A stretch of DNA of 43,133 nucleotides from Hondaea fermentalgiana (Eukaryota; Sar; Bigyra; Thraustochytrida; Thraustochytriidae). The stretch is from NCBI GenBank assembly GCA_014084085.1, contig NPFB01000076.1:2593-45725 (forward strand), in the 5' to 3' direction. Under the pieces are notes generated by a model. That model was not told the DNA's origin, did no database searches, and was given only the letters and a program-made list of their open reading frames with translations. Each line of letters begins with the position of its first letter. The first letter of the stretch is position 1. This document shows positions 17,902-27,100 of this stretch, piece by piece. Made by a program: the position numbers and the translations under genes.

Positions 17902-19653
17902 CTAGGCGTTGCCTATGGTGCTTATGAGCCGTTGCCGAAAGAGGGATGATGATGCTGATGATGATAACTGATCCGCTTCGTTGCCTTCATCATTGAGGTG
18001 TGCGCGGGTACCGTTTGAGGCAGTCTTCGTGGAGGCATTCTTGAGGGTGTTTGTCTTTGTCAATTTGAGAAGCATCTTACAAAAGGCCTGCAGCGATGCC
18101 GGGGAAGCTGGCAGGCCGGACAAACTTCCGTCGCCTTCAGTGTTAATTTGCAAGTTACACTGTCGCAAATAGGACTGTGTTGCGCGTAACTTGAGGTGCT
18201 CAAAGGGGTCGCATGCCAAATGCACACGCCCGCGGCAGTACGAGGGTGGATTTTTCGCGCAAAAGGAGTTATCGCGCCAGCGCTGCGCCGCGTTGCAGTA
18301 CCACGGGATTTTTAGGAAGGCTGAGGCGTAGCGGTGCTGCGTTGCATTGTACCAATTCGCGGCGAGACCAAGAATAAAGGCGCCTCCGTCGTCGGAGCGG
18401 GCTTGACCGCGCCACAAATCAGCAGAGACGCCGAGGTGAAATGTCCAGATATCTCCAGATGTACCAGAGATCCTCCGCCACACTTGAGCCCCGGCTTCAT
18501 CATGCTGAAATTGCCACGGAAGCCACATGCCCCACGGACGCATGCCCATAGGATGCCAAAGTTTTCGAATCGGACGCGGAAGACGACCTTTTTGGAAAAA
18601 GAAACAATCGTTTCCCGGATGCGACTCGCCCGCAAGCTCCAGCTGCCGTTGTAATCGTTGCCATATTGGAACTTGGAGACCCGCATTTGTGCAGAGACCA
18701 CGGAGAGCTAGGTTGACCGCTTGTTCTGGTAGATTCACTCGCGTAATTGTGCCGGCGAGCGGAAGAAATCGTTGCGTTTCGCGTCTATATTCGTACAATG
18801 CAGCCTCTACCTGATGGGGGGTCGCCGCGGGATTAATCGAGGTCAAACCTGTCAATTCGCATGTGCCAACCCGTTTTTCAAATGCCGCGCCCAGATACGT
18901 GGAAAAGAGGTCCTTTGCACCGGCATCGCGAGAGCCGGCGCCAACGTTGGCCCACCATTCGGCAGCATCTGCAAAACAGAGCGCTTGCGCAAGCTCGCAG
19001 GAAGTTGGGGCTTGCATACTGTAGAGACAATCGCGAAACATTTTTGCAGCATCTTGCAGACCCAACCGAGTTGCTTCTAAAGTTGGGAAGTGGTGCTCGC
19101 CAATCAAACGTGCAAGACGAAGATAAAAGTCATTTGCAAGGCCAATGTCCGCGTTCGTGTACAAGATCCATGGTGAAGAGGCGAGGGCGTCTGCTTTTGC
19201 AAAAATTTCGCCGACCGCTGGTACACTATTTCCTGCAATATTCTGCACGGGTTGCTCGAGATGAATCGTTCTGTGCGGACGCAAGAGTCCTGATGCAGAG
19301 GACTCGTCTTGGGGGAGTACCATATTGATCCACTCGATTTTCGTGCCGGGCAGTTTGTCTTCAGCAAATCGTGCTGCTTCGGCCCAGCTTTGTTGGATGA
19401 TGTGAGCTTCGCGGCGTCCATTTTCTGTCTGTGGCGCAAATGTGGAAAACACGTGCGTGATGTGCAAGCCCGCCAACGTATTGCTCGTCTCCCAAGGGCT
19501 CTGTCCGTTTGTCGGTGTTATACAGGCGAGAACAAGGACGCATAAGAAGGAGAAAGAGAGAAGCGCAACTGGTAGTGACGACGCGTGCTTCATGTGGGGC
19601 GCGAGAGCGCGTGACCAGCTTGTGCGCGCGCCCCCCGCGAGCACTGACGCCAT
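17902..19653 (-). CDS. Membrane-anchored or secreted glycosyltransferase-like protein
   Basis: The 583-residue product has one hydrophobic segment near residues 27-47 (LPVALLSFSFLCVLVLACI) after a short basic head, so it is a type II membrane protein or is cleaved as a secreted protein. The lumenal part begins with a strand-rich region. ASSPWILYTNADIGLANDF (about 159-176) resembles the nucleotide-sugar/metal site of GT-A glycosyltransferases, with Asp169 in a degenerate DxD position. Many Cys and Trp residues and N-glycosylation sequons follow (NAT near a CNAAQRW segment). The last 50 residues are Ser/Thr/Asn-rich. Assignment to a glycosyltransferase rests on one motif and the topology, so the activity is a hypothesis. 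The frame is open for 26 more codons from GTG; the ATG is preferred. A second ATG (MKHASS) could give a shorter signal peptide. Confidence 0.6.
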   Translation of the reverse strand: MASVLAGGARTSWSRALAPHMKHASSLPVALLSFSFLCVLVLACITPTNGQSPWETSNTLAGLHITHVFSTFAPQTENGRREAHIIQQSWAEAARFAEDKLPGTKIEWINMVLPQDESSASGLLRPHRTIHLEQPVQNIAGNSVPAVGEIFAKADALASSPWILYTNADIGLANDFYLRLARLIGEHHFPTLEATRLGLQDAAKMFRDCLYSMQAPTSCELAQALCFADAAEWWANVGAGSRDAGAKDLFSTYLGAAFEKRVGTCELTGLTSINPAATPHQVEAALYEYRRETQRFLPLAGTITRVNLPEQAVNLALRGLCTNAGLQVPIWQRLQRQLELAGESHPGNDCFFFQKGRLPRPIRKLWHPMGMRPWGMWLPWQFQHDEAGAQVWRRISGTSGDIWTFHLGVSADLWRGQARSDDGGAFILGLAANWYNATQHRYASAFLKIPWYCNAAQRWRDNSFCAKNPPSYCRGRVHLACDPFEHLKLRATQSYLRQCNLQINTEGDGSLSGLPASPASLQAFCKMLLKLTKTNTLKNASTKTASNGTRAHLNDEGNEADQLSSSASSSLFRQRLISTIGNA

Positions 19654-19688
19654 GATATTCGGGTCGATCCTGCAAGCGCGATTTGATT

Positions 19689-19842
19689 GATCATCCTCGT
19701 TCTCTCTGCCGCGCACCCCGCGCGCGCCCACATGTTCGCGGACGTCCTTTCAAACGGCGAGGTTGGATCGTGCTCATTTTCTCTGCAGGACACCACTGCG
19801 TGCGCCCACATGTTCGCGAGCTTCATGACGAGAATTCTTGCT
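19689..19842. repeat. Imperfect tandem duplication, about 77-bp unit
   Basis: Two copies begin with GATC at 19689 and 19766. They share a CTC-TTTCTCTGC stretch and an identical 17-mer GCGCCCACATGTTCGCG near the middle of each unit, and diverge between. They lie just upstream of the glycosyltransferase-like gene (-), so they may duplicate a promoter element. Confidence 0.7.
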
Positions 19843-19890
19843 TTGCATTGCTTTGCATTGCTTTGCATTGCTTTGCATTGCTTTGCATTG
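19841..19890. repeat. Five exact copies of the decamer CTTTGCATTG
   Basis: Fifty bases consist of five perfect 10-bp units, directly next to the 77-bp duplication and about 190-240 bp upstream of the glycosyltransferase-like gene's ATG. On the coding strand each unit reads CAATGCAAAG. Ten bp is close to one helical turn, so repeated sites would face the same side of the helix. Confidence 0.95.
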
Positions 19891-19983
19891 ATTGAAGGCG
19901 CGAGAAACACGATATACAATCATCACGATCAAAGCAAAGGAATCCATCTTCGTTTTCGACACATTTTCAGAAAGTAATACCTA

Positions 19984-21578
19984 CTACAATTTATCGGAAA
20001 CGAAACGACGAAAAAGAACCTCGTCGCGACACAAAACTTCTGTGAGCGGGCCAAACACGCGCGTGAAGCGATCTCTTGCAATAGCGAGTGCAGTAATTGC
20101 CGTCTCGGCGATGACCGAGGCTGCTCGTGGTCGGTCTGTGATAAGCGCAATTTCCCCAAACCAGTCGCCAGCGCCAAAGCACGTTACGAGCTGACCACGA
20201 TCCGAAGCAGACAGTCGCTGCTCGCAACGCGCTGTTCCATCCAAAATTACATACATTGTGTCAGAAGGCGCATGCTGTCTTACGAGAATGTCACCCACGC
20301 TAAAATTCTCCACAGTGGCTACGTCGGCCGCAAGACGTCCAACTTCAACGTCTGAGAGCACAGACGTGCCAAAAACAGGTACCTTGCGCAGCACAGCGGC
20401 ATGTGATTCGCTTCGTGTGCTCTTACGAAACGAGTGGAGCAGCGATCTGAACCTTTCCGCGTCAATCGAAAAGACTCGTGCCTTCTCGCTCGTCACAGTG
20501 ACCGTCGTCACTGCTTTGGCGGCGTGCAAAAGGTTGGCATGGCCAAAGCATGTTGCGGCCTTAAGCGTGAGGATGTGCTCATCCCGAAGCTCTTGCTTGC
20601 ATTCACCAGCGGCCACAACAAAGAACTGAGTGGACGTTTCGCCCTGTCTGCAAGCTGTCTCATCTTGCGATAAATTCATTATTCTGAAGCCCGACTGGAC
20701 CGCACGGCGCTCGTTCGCGTTGAGCTGTGAAAAATAAAAGTCTTTTTCAAGCGCATCGCAAAGGATTTGAAGCTCTCCGGGTGTTGGACCATCTTCAGGT
20801 GTGGAGTCCTTCAAGGCAGGAAGGCTCGTGCTTGCGGAATCTTCTGTAATGGTACGTGCGCATACGGCCCCACGTCTACGAGGCGGCAGATTTGCTTCGC
20901 GGCCCTGTGTTTGCTGAAAGGGGAGTGTCACATCAGGAACGGGGCCGTCTTCCTCTTCGTTCTCAAGCTCATCCGCATCGTGTCCGATTGAAAGCGCGGT
21001 TAAACCAGTCAAGGGAATCCCGCCACCAACGAAATTAGCTGACGTGGGGAAAGTGTTTGCAAACGAGGACTCTCGTGCCTGGTCTGGAAATTGCGCGAAC
21101 AGATAATCAATCATGTATTTGACTGGGTTGTCTGGCGTGTCAACGAGCAATTCTTCAACAAGCTCTTCAAAGAGGCTGTCGAGACGCATCTGCGTAAGGT
21201 ATCTGTATATGAGCAAGATGGATCGAAAGAAAGAAAGAAAGAAAGAAAGAAAGCATGAATCAAAGGCGTGAGTCTTCTTGTTCTGATGCAAAAGGGTGTT
21301 TGCGATTGCGAGGACGGGCAAGACATGGAAACGTACTCTTCAAGCTGCGCCTCTTCAACTCGAAAGATCTTCGCCTCCTCTTCTTGATTGAGGACAGAGG
21401 CTTCGCCATCATCCTCACTAGATGACTCGGACGTTTCAGACTCATCGTCGCGTCGCGACGCTTCGTCTATGCCAGAAACCGGGGCTTGCGTCTTGGCGTT
21501 CCCAGGCACAGCTGGCTCAACCGCTGCAGAGTCCTTTTCCTCCGCCGTTGCCGTTGCGTTTGACGTCGGATCTCCCAT
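19984..21578 (-). CDS. PKA regulatory subunit-like protein (two exons)
   Basis: Exons are 21337-21578 and 19984-21202, joined across a 134-bp intron into 486 residues. The splice restores EEAQLEEYLTQMRLDSLFEE, the start of an RIIa-type docking/dimerisation helix pair (about 79-118, with LLVDTPDNPVKYMIDYLF). An acidic linker leads to RRRGAV at 189-194, a pseudosubstrate like the RRGA(I/V) of type I regulatory subunits. Two cyclic-nucleotide-binding domains follow. The first (about 230-345) has CFGHANLLHAAKAVTTV, lacking the ribose-binding Glu and phosphate-binding Arg. The second (about 352-475) has WFGEIALITDRPRAASV with Glu431 and Arg440 intact. It should hold a PKA catalytic subunit inactive until cyclic nucleotide binds, mainly through site B. 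The 5' open frame starts at TTG; I use ATG at 21578. Confidence 0.85.
21203..21336 (-). other. Intron of the PKA regulatory subunit gene (134 bp)
   Basis: The donor on the minus strand is AAGA/GTACGT and the acceptor ATACAG/ATACC. Removal joins the codon GA|A in frame, and the total coding length is an exact multiple of three. A (TTTC)7 tract on the coding strand (21224-21253) lies about 20 bp before the acceptor and may serve as the polypyrimidine tract. Without splicing, both flanking frames continue into unrelated sequence. Confidence 0.85.
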
Positions 21579-22135
21579 CGCCCCTGATCCAAGTAAATCG
21601 TCAAGAGTCAATTAGTCACGCGCGCGCGTTTGTCCCCTCGCGCACAATACGCACGCTCACAAGCTTTTCCTTTCGGGATTGATGGGACCTTCACCGCCTG
21701 GCTTCTGCATCGCCGATGGGACTCGGCCTCGGAGGCCCTTTTTTTTTTAACGGCAACTTTTTTATTTCGCGTGTGGAATCACAACTTCAGAAAGAGGGAC
21801 ACAGATTCTTTTGTTGTTGGTTTTTTGAAGGGTGGGATGGGAAGGAAGAGGGAGGATATGGTAGGGCTATCTTCTACTTGCATAGGATTCAAGCGCTAGA
21901 CCTGCTTTCGGCCAAGATCGTTTTTTCTTTTGTGCGATGGTGCTCTGACTTGATTGATTGTTTCTTGAGCAAGACAAATAAACAGAGGTCCATGTCTCAA
22001 CCACGCAGAATACCGTGCTCTTGTACCAGCTACAAATCGGCTCGCCGACGAGCTCGCCAACGTCGCAAGTCGAGGTGATGAAGTGATGGACAGAGCTCCT
22101 GGCCACATCGAATCACCTGTTGATCGAGGAAAGAC
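21579..22135. other. Intergenic region, no gene seen
   Basis: This 557-bp region carries the promoter of the PKA regulatory subunit gene and the 3' UTR of the ubiquitin-like gene, both on the minus strand. It contains a CACGCGCGCG tract followed by TTTGTC near 21616-21634, and poly-T and poly-A runs. Frames up to about 120 codons lack any recognisable feature. Confidence 0.5.
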
Positions 22136-22699
22136 TTATACGCGCTTGTAGGGGTTGCAACAGACATCACAAGAATCGCAGCAGTCGCAGCAGGCTTCCT
22201 TTGTAGAAAAGACACAGTCTCGCATGCAATGACCAATGGGTGTAAAGATATAGTCATAGAGGCAAAAGAGAGGTGGCGCGAGAACGTTGCGCCAGAACCA
22301 TCCCAGACAGGCCACGATCTTGGGTAGAATATAATACAATGCAATGAGCCCTAGCACGACCGCTATGCCAATAAGAACAGAAAGGACGATGTCAAGTCCT
22401 CCTCGAAGACGTCTGTGAACTTCGATCGTGTCGCCCTTGCGAATACCATTGTCCGCAAGAGTTAGAGCAGGTCGAAGAGGTCTCCCATTACAAGTGAAAA
22501 AACAGTCTCTTGTTTCGACGTGCGACTTTGAAGCGATCGTGAGCACCGTGTCAATATTTGGCCTCGAGGTTGCTGCGTGAAGGCCGCCGTCACACCCCGC
22601 GATCCATACATTCATGGCCGAGGAGGGCATGGCGAGCCTATCCCTGGTGCCTTGCAGCCTCGTTTTCACCGTCAATGCATGCATGGAAGACGGAGTCAT
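22136..22699 (-). CDS. Ubiquitin-like domain protein with membrane segments and Cys-rich tail
   Basis: The 187-residue protein carries a ubiquitin fold at about residues 29-101, beginning MNVWIAG and closing with TLADNGIRKGDTIEVHRRLRGG. This matches the last strand of ubiquitin, including an exact RLRGG at 97-101. Immediately after the Gly-Gly comes a transmembrane segment (about 103-125, LDIVLSVLIGIAVVLGLIA) and a second hydrophobic stretch (about 127-153). A C-terminal tail has eight cysteines at about residues 161-181 (CCDCCDSCDVCC), a candidate for palmitoylation or metal binding. The Ub domain is thus membrane-tethered rather than free. If a deubiquitinase cut after RLRGG, a conjugatable modifier would be released; that is speculation. 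The start could also be Met29, which opens the domain exactly. Confidence 0.75.
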   Translation of the reverse strand: MTPSSMHALTVKTRLQGTRDRLAMPSSAMNVWIAGCDGGLHAATSRPNIDTVLTIASKSHVETRDCFFTCNGRPLRPALTLADNGIRKGDTIEVHRRLRGGLDIVLSVLIGIAVVLGLIALYYILPKIVACLGWFWRNVLAPPLFCLYDYIFTPIGHCMRDCVFSTKEACCDCCDSCDVCCNPYKRV

Positions 22700-23000
22700 G
22701 ACGACTTGCGCAGCAAGCTATGAAGCACGTCGCGTCACGCCGGCCAGAGCACCCGTGGCGTTTTAGCTCTACACGCGGCGGCCGACGAAGCGGGACGAAG
22801 CGGCAGGCCCACCAAGTCTCAGGATGAAACGAAGAGAAGATGAGGCAACAGGATACGATCCCGACGACTCCTTTTACTGCGCTTCCGCCTGCTCTGCTCT
22901 CTGCGCAAGCGCGAGCAGAAGCGCCGAGCGAGATCGCTGGCGCGTCGCGTCGCGTTACGTCGCTACCGCTCACGGCTGCTTCTTCACGCCCGCTCCGTCG

Positions 23001-23026
23001 CGCCCGCGAGAGCTCGCTCGCGGGCG
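23001..23026. repeat. Inverted repeat, 10-bp arms, 6-nt spacer
   Basis: CGCCCGCGAG at 23001-23010 pairs perfectly with CTCGCGGGCG at 23017-23026, leaving AGCTCG as the loop. It could form a very stable hairpin in RNA or single-stranded DNA. The position is about 300 bp upstream of the ubiquitin-like gene's ATG. Confidence 0.8.
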
Positions 23027-23658
23027 ATCTCTGTAGGCAGTTTTGATTTTGATTGATTGACGAAGCAGCCTCAAGTGCCAAGCACCCAAGCAACCACCTT
23101 GAAAGCTGCCAGAGTACGCGGCGATCCTTCACTCCGTAGCCGAAGACCTTTGGGGGGGGTGCTTCGTCATACCAAGGTGATCGTGATGGCTTCTCGAGGT
23201 CGCACTTGCCGCCTTGACTTCGCCTTTGTAGTTTGTTGTGTTCGCTCGCGTAGGCCTCTCCACCTTTCTCATAGCACTAATTTTTTTCCGCTGTCTCAGA
23301 CAGATTTGCGGGGCCACGCACAAGCCTAGGCCCAAATCGAAAGTCAATCCTCGTAGCTGCAGCTGCTCCTGCCGTGCGGAGACCTTCCACCCAAGCTCAC
23401 CCCACGACGAAGCACGTCCTCGTCCTCATCCTCGTCCTCGTCGGCGGCGACGGCGATCTGGGTCTCGGGGGCCCCTATCCGCGATAGCCCCCTTGTTCTC
23501 GAAATAGGCCGGTTCGGGCGGCGAAGAAGAAGAAGAAGAAAAAAAAAAAGGAAGAGGAAAGCGAGGAAAGGGAGGAGGCAAAAAAAGGCAATCAAATCCA
23601 AACTGCCGGCCGAGGCGAGCCCAGCCCGCGCTCGGCGAGCGGCGCTTGGCGGGCGGCG

Positions 23659-23758
23659 NNNNNNNNNNNNNNNNNNNNNNNNNNNNNNNNNNNNNNNNNN
23701 NNNNNNNNNNNNNNNNNNNNNNNNNNNNNNNNNNNNNNNNNNNNNNNNNNNNNNNNNN
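23659..23758. other. Assembly gap (100 N) flanked by a direct repeat
   Basis: Exactly 100 Ns. The 17-mer GCGCTTGGCGGGCGGCG ends at the left edge (23642-23658) and recurs 44 bp past the right edge (23803-23819). This suggests a collapsed GC-rich tandem array, so the true length is unknown. Confidence 0.95.
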
Positions 23759-24163
23759 AGCGGCGCGTGGCGGGCGCTGCGCTGCGCGCGGCGCTGCGCT
23801 GCGCGCTTGGCGGGCGGCGCGGCGGGGGCGCTGCGCGGCGCGGCGGCGGCGCGGGCTGTTTTGAATTTTTTGGCCGATCTATCTGGCTCCCTCCCTCCTC
23901 GAGTCGAGCCGAGCCTGCCGCTCGGGGGCGCTCGCCGTCGCGCCCGGCGCTCGCTCCGCGCTCGAGAGCGCGGCCGAGCGCGGGGCGGCCGTGCGCGCGG
24001 TCCATGGGAGAGGGCGCGCGCGGGAGGCCCTCGAAGAAGCGCGGATAGACCGACGAGACGAGAAATCAAGGCCAGGCAAGGGCGAGATTAGGCAGGAGAA
24101 GGCAAGGCGAGCGATAGCTAGCGAGAACGTTGGAGGCGCTGCGCGCGTCGAGCGCGAGCGGAG

Positions 24164-27100
24164 ATGCCGGCGCCCGGCGCGGATGGCAGGTCGGGGGCCC
24201 GCGAGTCCGCCTCGCAGGCCTCGACGAAGAGCGCGGCCAGCAAAAAGGCAAGCGCGAGCAAGATGAAGCGGAAAATGTCCATGTCCTCGCAGCAGTCAGC
24301 TTCGTCTGCGTCAAAGAAGAAGAGCAATGCTGCGGCTGGCGCCACGTCTGCTGCCACAGGGAGTGGCGGCGGTGGCGCGAGAGCTGGCACGGCCAATGCC
24401 GCCGGTTCTGCCTCTGCGACGGCCGCTGCCGCTGCAGGGGGCGGAGGACATCTCGCCGCTTCTGCTGGAGGGGTTGTGACGAACAAACAGCGCAGCGGTA
24501 GCACCGTCTCGGCTCTCAGCGCCAGCGCCCAGACCGCCGGCGTCAAGCGCAAGAGGCAAGAGAAGAAACCCCTTGCCGCACGTCAGCGCAAAATGAATGC
24601 CAAATTGCTCGACTTTCTCTCGAAGCGCAAGGCGCTTATGGCTCAACGCGAGGTGCACGTTGCCCGCGTCGCCAAGCTCCGCGCGAGCCTCGGCACAGCC
24701 ATGATTATCCAGCCGGAAGCACCACGGACACGCTCGCATTGGGACACGGTCTTGGAAGAGATGATGTGGATGGCAACTGACTTTATTGAGGAACGCAAAT
24801 TTAAAGGAAGCGTCACCTCGCGACTTGCGTACGCGGCCAAGGTACAGCACGCGGAGCGCCAAATCGCGCGCGAGCTTGCCGCCAAACGACTCGAAGAGCG
24901 CCACAAGTCAATTAGTGACCTTGTGGCCACGCATGTGTGCCGCTTTTGGGATGCCACGCTCCGCAACGCCCGTGAATCAAAACGGCCCGTGACCAAACAA
25001 GTACTTGACTTTGACCGCATTCGCTATGTGCCAGACCGTACCGAGAAAGTAGATGGATCAGGCCCACGAGGGGAGGCCGCGTTGGAAGTACTTCACTCCG
25101 AAGCCGATGAACCCATCGACGAAAAACTTGCAGAGCTGGTGCAAACAGAGGCAGACATTGAGACGCGCGCGCGGAAGTACCACGCAGCCTCACTCGCCAT
25201 CGCGTCAGCCATCTCTTCTTCTTCTTCTTCTTCTTCTTCTTCCCCGTCTTCCTCGAGCTGGCTTCAGCCTTGGCCCCCTGCTCACACGCAACCCGTGGAC
25301 GACTCTGCCGGGAAAGCGGATGAGGTTAGCGAGGGTGAAACGAATGGCGAGCTTGAGGAGGAAGACAATCGAGCAACACGTGCCGCACACAATAGTATCG
25401 CAAAACTCATGGCTGTCGACGACGACGAGAAGGGCGACGACGATTATGAACCCGAGCAGGATATTGACAACGCAAAAGGTAGCCCAGAAGAAACAGACCT
25501 TTGGGCAGATGACGAGGCGTCCATTGCCGAGCAGGAGCGTTTATTTCCGGATGGGGATAATCTTGGTGCCACGGAATTGTATTTGCTGTCCCGCGACCTG
25601 GAAAGGCCCGTTGAAGATGTTGTGGCAGACGCTATGCGCCCTCGACGTATGACCGCTCGTGTCAAACGTGGTCTGCGACCCGGCACCGAACCTGTTGACG
25701 CCGAAGATGAAGAAGACGAGGAGGACGAGAAAATGGCAGACAGATCCTCAGACGTTGCAACACCCCAAGATAGCGCTAACGCGAACGGAAAGAGTGCAAG
25801 AAAAGGTAACCACGCCAAAGTCGTCGATGACGACTCTGAAATGAATGAAGCTAAACACGTGGATCAAGAGGACGAGGAGGCAGACGACATTGATGACAAG
25901 GAGGAGGACGAGGAGGAGGAAGAGGTCGCCTCGGATGTTGACGAAGAGGAGATGGGCCGCAGCATTCGCGGTCTCGCTGAGAAGCTGCCTATTATTCCGC
26001 AAAAGGATCTCACTGCACGCGTCAAGGCGTTTGCAGCGCTTGCGCGCGCCGTTCGTGCCGTGTGCAAGGCACGGAACAAGGGGGATCCTATTCGCGTGCC
26101 TCCTCGTCTCATGCCACCCTCAGCGCTCGAAGCTTTTTTCCCTCACCAACAAGTCGCTCTGCACTGGCTGGCCTCCATGCACAGACAACGGCTTGGCGCC
26201 GTACTTGCAGATGATCGCGGTCTTGGCAAAGAGGCTGTCGTCGTGGCCTTTCTTGGCCTTCTCGCCGGGGAGGTCGGCGCCTGGGGGCCTCACCTCATCG
26301 TCACAACGCCAGCTCGCGCTTTTCAGTGGCGTCTCCATTTGCTCAACTATTGTCCCGCACTCAGAGTCACGCGGCGCGTTCACGCTGCCTCAAGTCATCC
26401 ACAACCGGGAGTTACCATTCTTACCCAGGAGGAGGCTGCCACGAACGAGGCAGCTCTTAGCCGTCAAAGATGGCACACGCTTGTGTGGGATCTCGTCGAT
26501 ATTGACAAGGATCAAACCGAGGCTGCTGCCGACGCTGACGCCGATGAGGACCACGCAGAGGCCAAGGGGGTCGCTGCAAGCCCTTCCGTCGTTGGCACCA
26601 AGGATGATGACGGAGAGAATGGAGACGAGGACGAGGGCACTGTAGTGGACCCAGAGGTCGTTTTACGGCGTCTGCCTCTTCTTCGCAGTACCATGCGCCT
26701 GGCCGTGACCGCGAACGAGGCTGAGGCCAAGGCGAACGCCACCAACATTGCCTTCTTCCTTCTCCCCTTTGCATTTTTGGGAAGCTCCAGCAAAGAGAAG
26801 CAATGGGCTTCCAAGAAGTCTGCAAATGCGTGGCGTGACTGCGTCCAGGCATTTACGCTTTGCAGGCGGTCCCAGGATATTACTGGGATTGACGATGTCG
26901 ATGTCGACCGAGAGACAAAGAACTTTGGACCTACGCCTCTTCAGGTTGTCTACAAGGATCGATTGCTTTCGGCATACAACAAATTAACGCAAAAACTGAC
27001 ACCTCGGGGTAATCGAGATACAAAGACCCGTCATCTTGGCATGTATAGCATGTGCCTCTTTTCCGTCGGCTGCCACCCGGACTCAATGTTCCCTCGTGCT

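Larger units (their letters stand above)
22700..24163. other. Divergent intergenic region with assembly gap
   Basis: This 1.46-kb region lies between the ubiquitin-like gene (-) and the p400/Eaf1-like gene (+). It is very GC-rich after 23380, with CCTCGT repeats near 23415-23435, a GAAGAA/A-rich tract near 23520-23550, and GGCGGGCGGCG-type repeats around the gap. A 10-bp inverted repeat lies at 23001-23026. Long frames crossing the gap are Arg/Ala/Pro-rich and unsupported. Both promoters must be here. Confidence 0.6.

Noticed and set aside
21111..21611. Exon 1 of the PKA regulatory gene read as a separate 166-residue gene
   Set aside because: Its 3' part is the (TTTC)n intron; splicing at GTACGT/CAG gives a continuous PKA regulatory protein.
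23344..24069. 241-codon minus-strand frame across the second gap
   Set aside because: Contains the N stretch, is Arg/Ala/Pro low complexity and begins far from any recognisable gene.
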